The notes under the pieces were generated by a model that was given only the letters and a program-made list of their open reading frames with translations, was not told where the DNA came from and did no database searches. A stretch of 64,000 nt of DNA from Pseudoalteromonas prydzensis (GTDB lineage: Bacteria > Pseudomonadota > Gammaproteobacteria > Enterobacterales > Alteromonadaceae), in contig NZ_DRGM01000049.1 in assembly GCF_011050055.1 (NCBI RefSeq), forward strand, positions 1-64,000, written 5' to 3'. Shown piece by piece: positions 63,719 through 64,000 of the stretch; position 1 is the first letter of the stretch; every line of letters begins with the position of its first letter. The position numbers were made by a program, and so were the translations under genes.

Positions 63719-63748
63719 ATTGTACTTTATTTAAGTGATTTTGCTCAA
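63719..63748 (-). promoter_or_regulatory. Predicted promoter of gmk
   Basis: On the minus strand TTGAGC (63748-63743), 18 bases, TACAAT (63724-63719). It lies between the yicC end and the hairpin. If it fires, the transcript starts with the hairpin. Confidence 0.4.
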
Positions 63749-63765
63749 GTTGAGCGAGTTATTGA

Positions 63766-63789
63766 TCACTCTATATTCTGGATCTGCTT
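63766..63789 (-). pseudogene. yicC: yicC 3'-end remnant (candidate attachment site)
   Basis: On the minus strand the last codons read KQIQNIE and stop, matching the conserved YicC end (as I remember it, REQVQNIE in E. coli). An in-frame stop precedes by about 13 codons, and the upstream residues do not match YicC. This short core is what remains when an island integrates into the 3' end of yicC and recreates the end on the other side. The location directly before gmk is where yicC lies in relatives. Confidence 0.65.
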
Positions 63790-63858
63790 AAGTAATGCGA
63801 TGAATAACTATTTAAAATATAGTATGTTAGGGTGATTTTTTCTTTTAGAAATGTACAT

Positions 63859-63879
63859 CTGTCACCATTTCTGTCACCA
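63859..63879. repeat. Tandem CTGTCACCA repeat near the island end
   Basis: CTGTCACCA occurs at 63859-63867 and 63871-63879, exactly 12 bases apart. It lies between the yicC remnant and the AlpA-like gene. Such tandem sites often bind recombinase arms or excisionase, but no proof is available here. Confidence 0.5.
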
Positions 63880-63931
63880 CTTACTCAAAGTTGACTTGCT
63901 ACCAATTCACTCGACTTTTAACTCATCTATT

Positions 63932-64000
63932 CTAACAGCTTTTTATCCATTTCTGAACTTCATTATAGCGCCAACCGACTCGACTTGTTGTGAGTTGGAC
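63932..64000 (-). CDS. AlpA/excisionase-like regulator, C-terminal part (continues beyond window)
   Basis: The minus-strand frame open to the right edge encodes 22 residues ending at TAG: VQLTTSRVGWRYNEVQKWI then KSC. The pattern (hydrophobic-R-VGW-x-x-x-EV-x-x-W) is the C-terminal signature of AlpA-family phage and island regulators (V-G-W-x-E-x-E-V-x-x-W). AlpA proteins activate excision and integrase genes on islands. The rest of the gene, presumably the helix-turn-helix, lies outside the window. Confidence 0.7.
   Translation of the reverse strand, partial: VQLTTSRVGWRYNEVQKWIKSC

Noticed and set aside
1..64000. CRISPR arrays, insertion sequences with transposase, rRNA operons
   Set aside because: I saw no regular repeat-spacer arrays, transposase genes or rRNA sequence in the window.

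Overview
The window is a chromosomal segment of a marine gammaproteobacterium, most likely Pseudoalteromonas or a close relative in the Alteromonadales. The evidence is gene order and protein similarity as I recognise them (ftsZ-lpxC; rnr-rlmB-rpsF-priB-rpsR-rplI-dnaB-alr; gmk-rpoZ-spoT-ridA-trmH-recG; divergent maoP/hdfR; asnC/asnA; recQ-yigI-rarD), the AT-rich composition, and interspersed repeats. No database search was possible, so the genus is an inference.

Layout. 1-5.2 kb: end of ftsZ, lpxC, yjjG, yjjX, an orphan phosphoribulokinase-family gene and two poorly known genes. 5.2-11.7 kb: a 265-bp palindromic repeat, a secreted M1 aminopeptidase, a 209-bp MITE-like repeat, an integrase-like protein that has lost catalytic residues, then DUF2750, GST, parvulin, glutathione peroxidase and GNAT genes. 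11.7-21.1 kb: regulation and sensing, with a hybrid kinase plus a response regulator with an unassigned C-terminal half, queG, a chemoreceptor, GDPD and EamA genes, and a DesK/DesR-like pair preceded by a 51-residue membrane protein. 21.2-26.1 kb: RNA and ribosome genes, including a likely S6:S18 leader RNA. 26.2-30 kb: a type IV minor-pilin operon ending in a very large PilX-like protein. 30-36.7 kb: ECF sigma factor, membrane anti-sigma and DUF4097 protein, then dnaB-alr and a putative vitamin-salvage trio (YkoF-like, PnuC family, small kinase). 36.7-38.1 kb: a decayed stretch with tRNA-Arg(CCG), a second inverted copy of the MITE and gene remnants. 38-53.6 kb: a Cache-type kinase, zntB, rimB-rimK-deacylase, MscS, an Omp85-family barrel, recQ-yigI-rarD, a diguanylate cyclase, maoP/hdfR and a porin. 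53.6-63.7 kb: recG, trmH, asnC/asnA, a FapA-like protein, ridA, spoT, rpoZ and gmk.

The last 350 bases are the most telling mobile-element signal. Upstream of gmk only the last codons of a yicC-like gene remain, followed by tandem 9-bp repeats and then the C-terminus of an AlpA/excisionase-like regulator running off the window. This looks like one end of a genomic island integrated in the 3' end of yicC.

Most of the window is ordinary core genome. The less ordinary parts are the island junction, the catalytically degraded recombinase, the two repeat families, the minor-pilin operon, and several regulatory modules with parts I cannot name.
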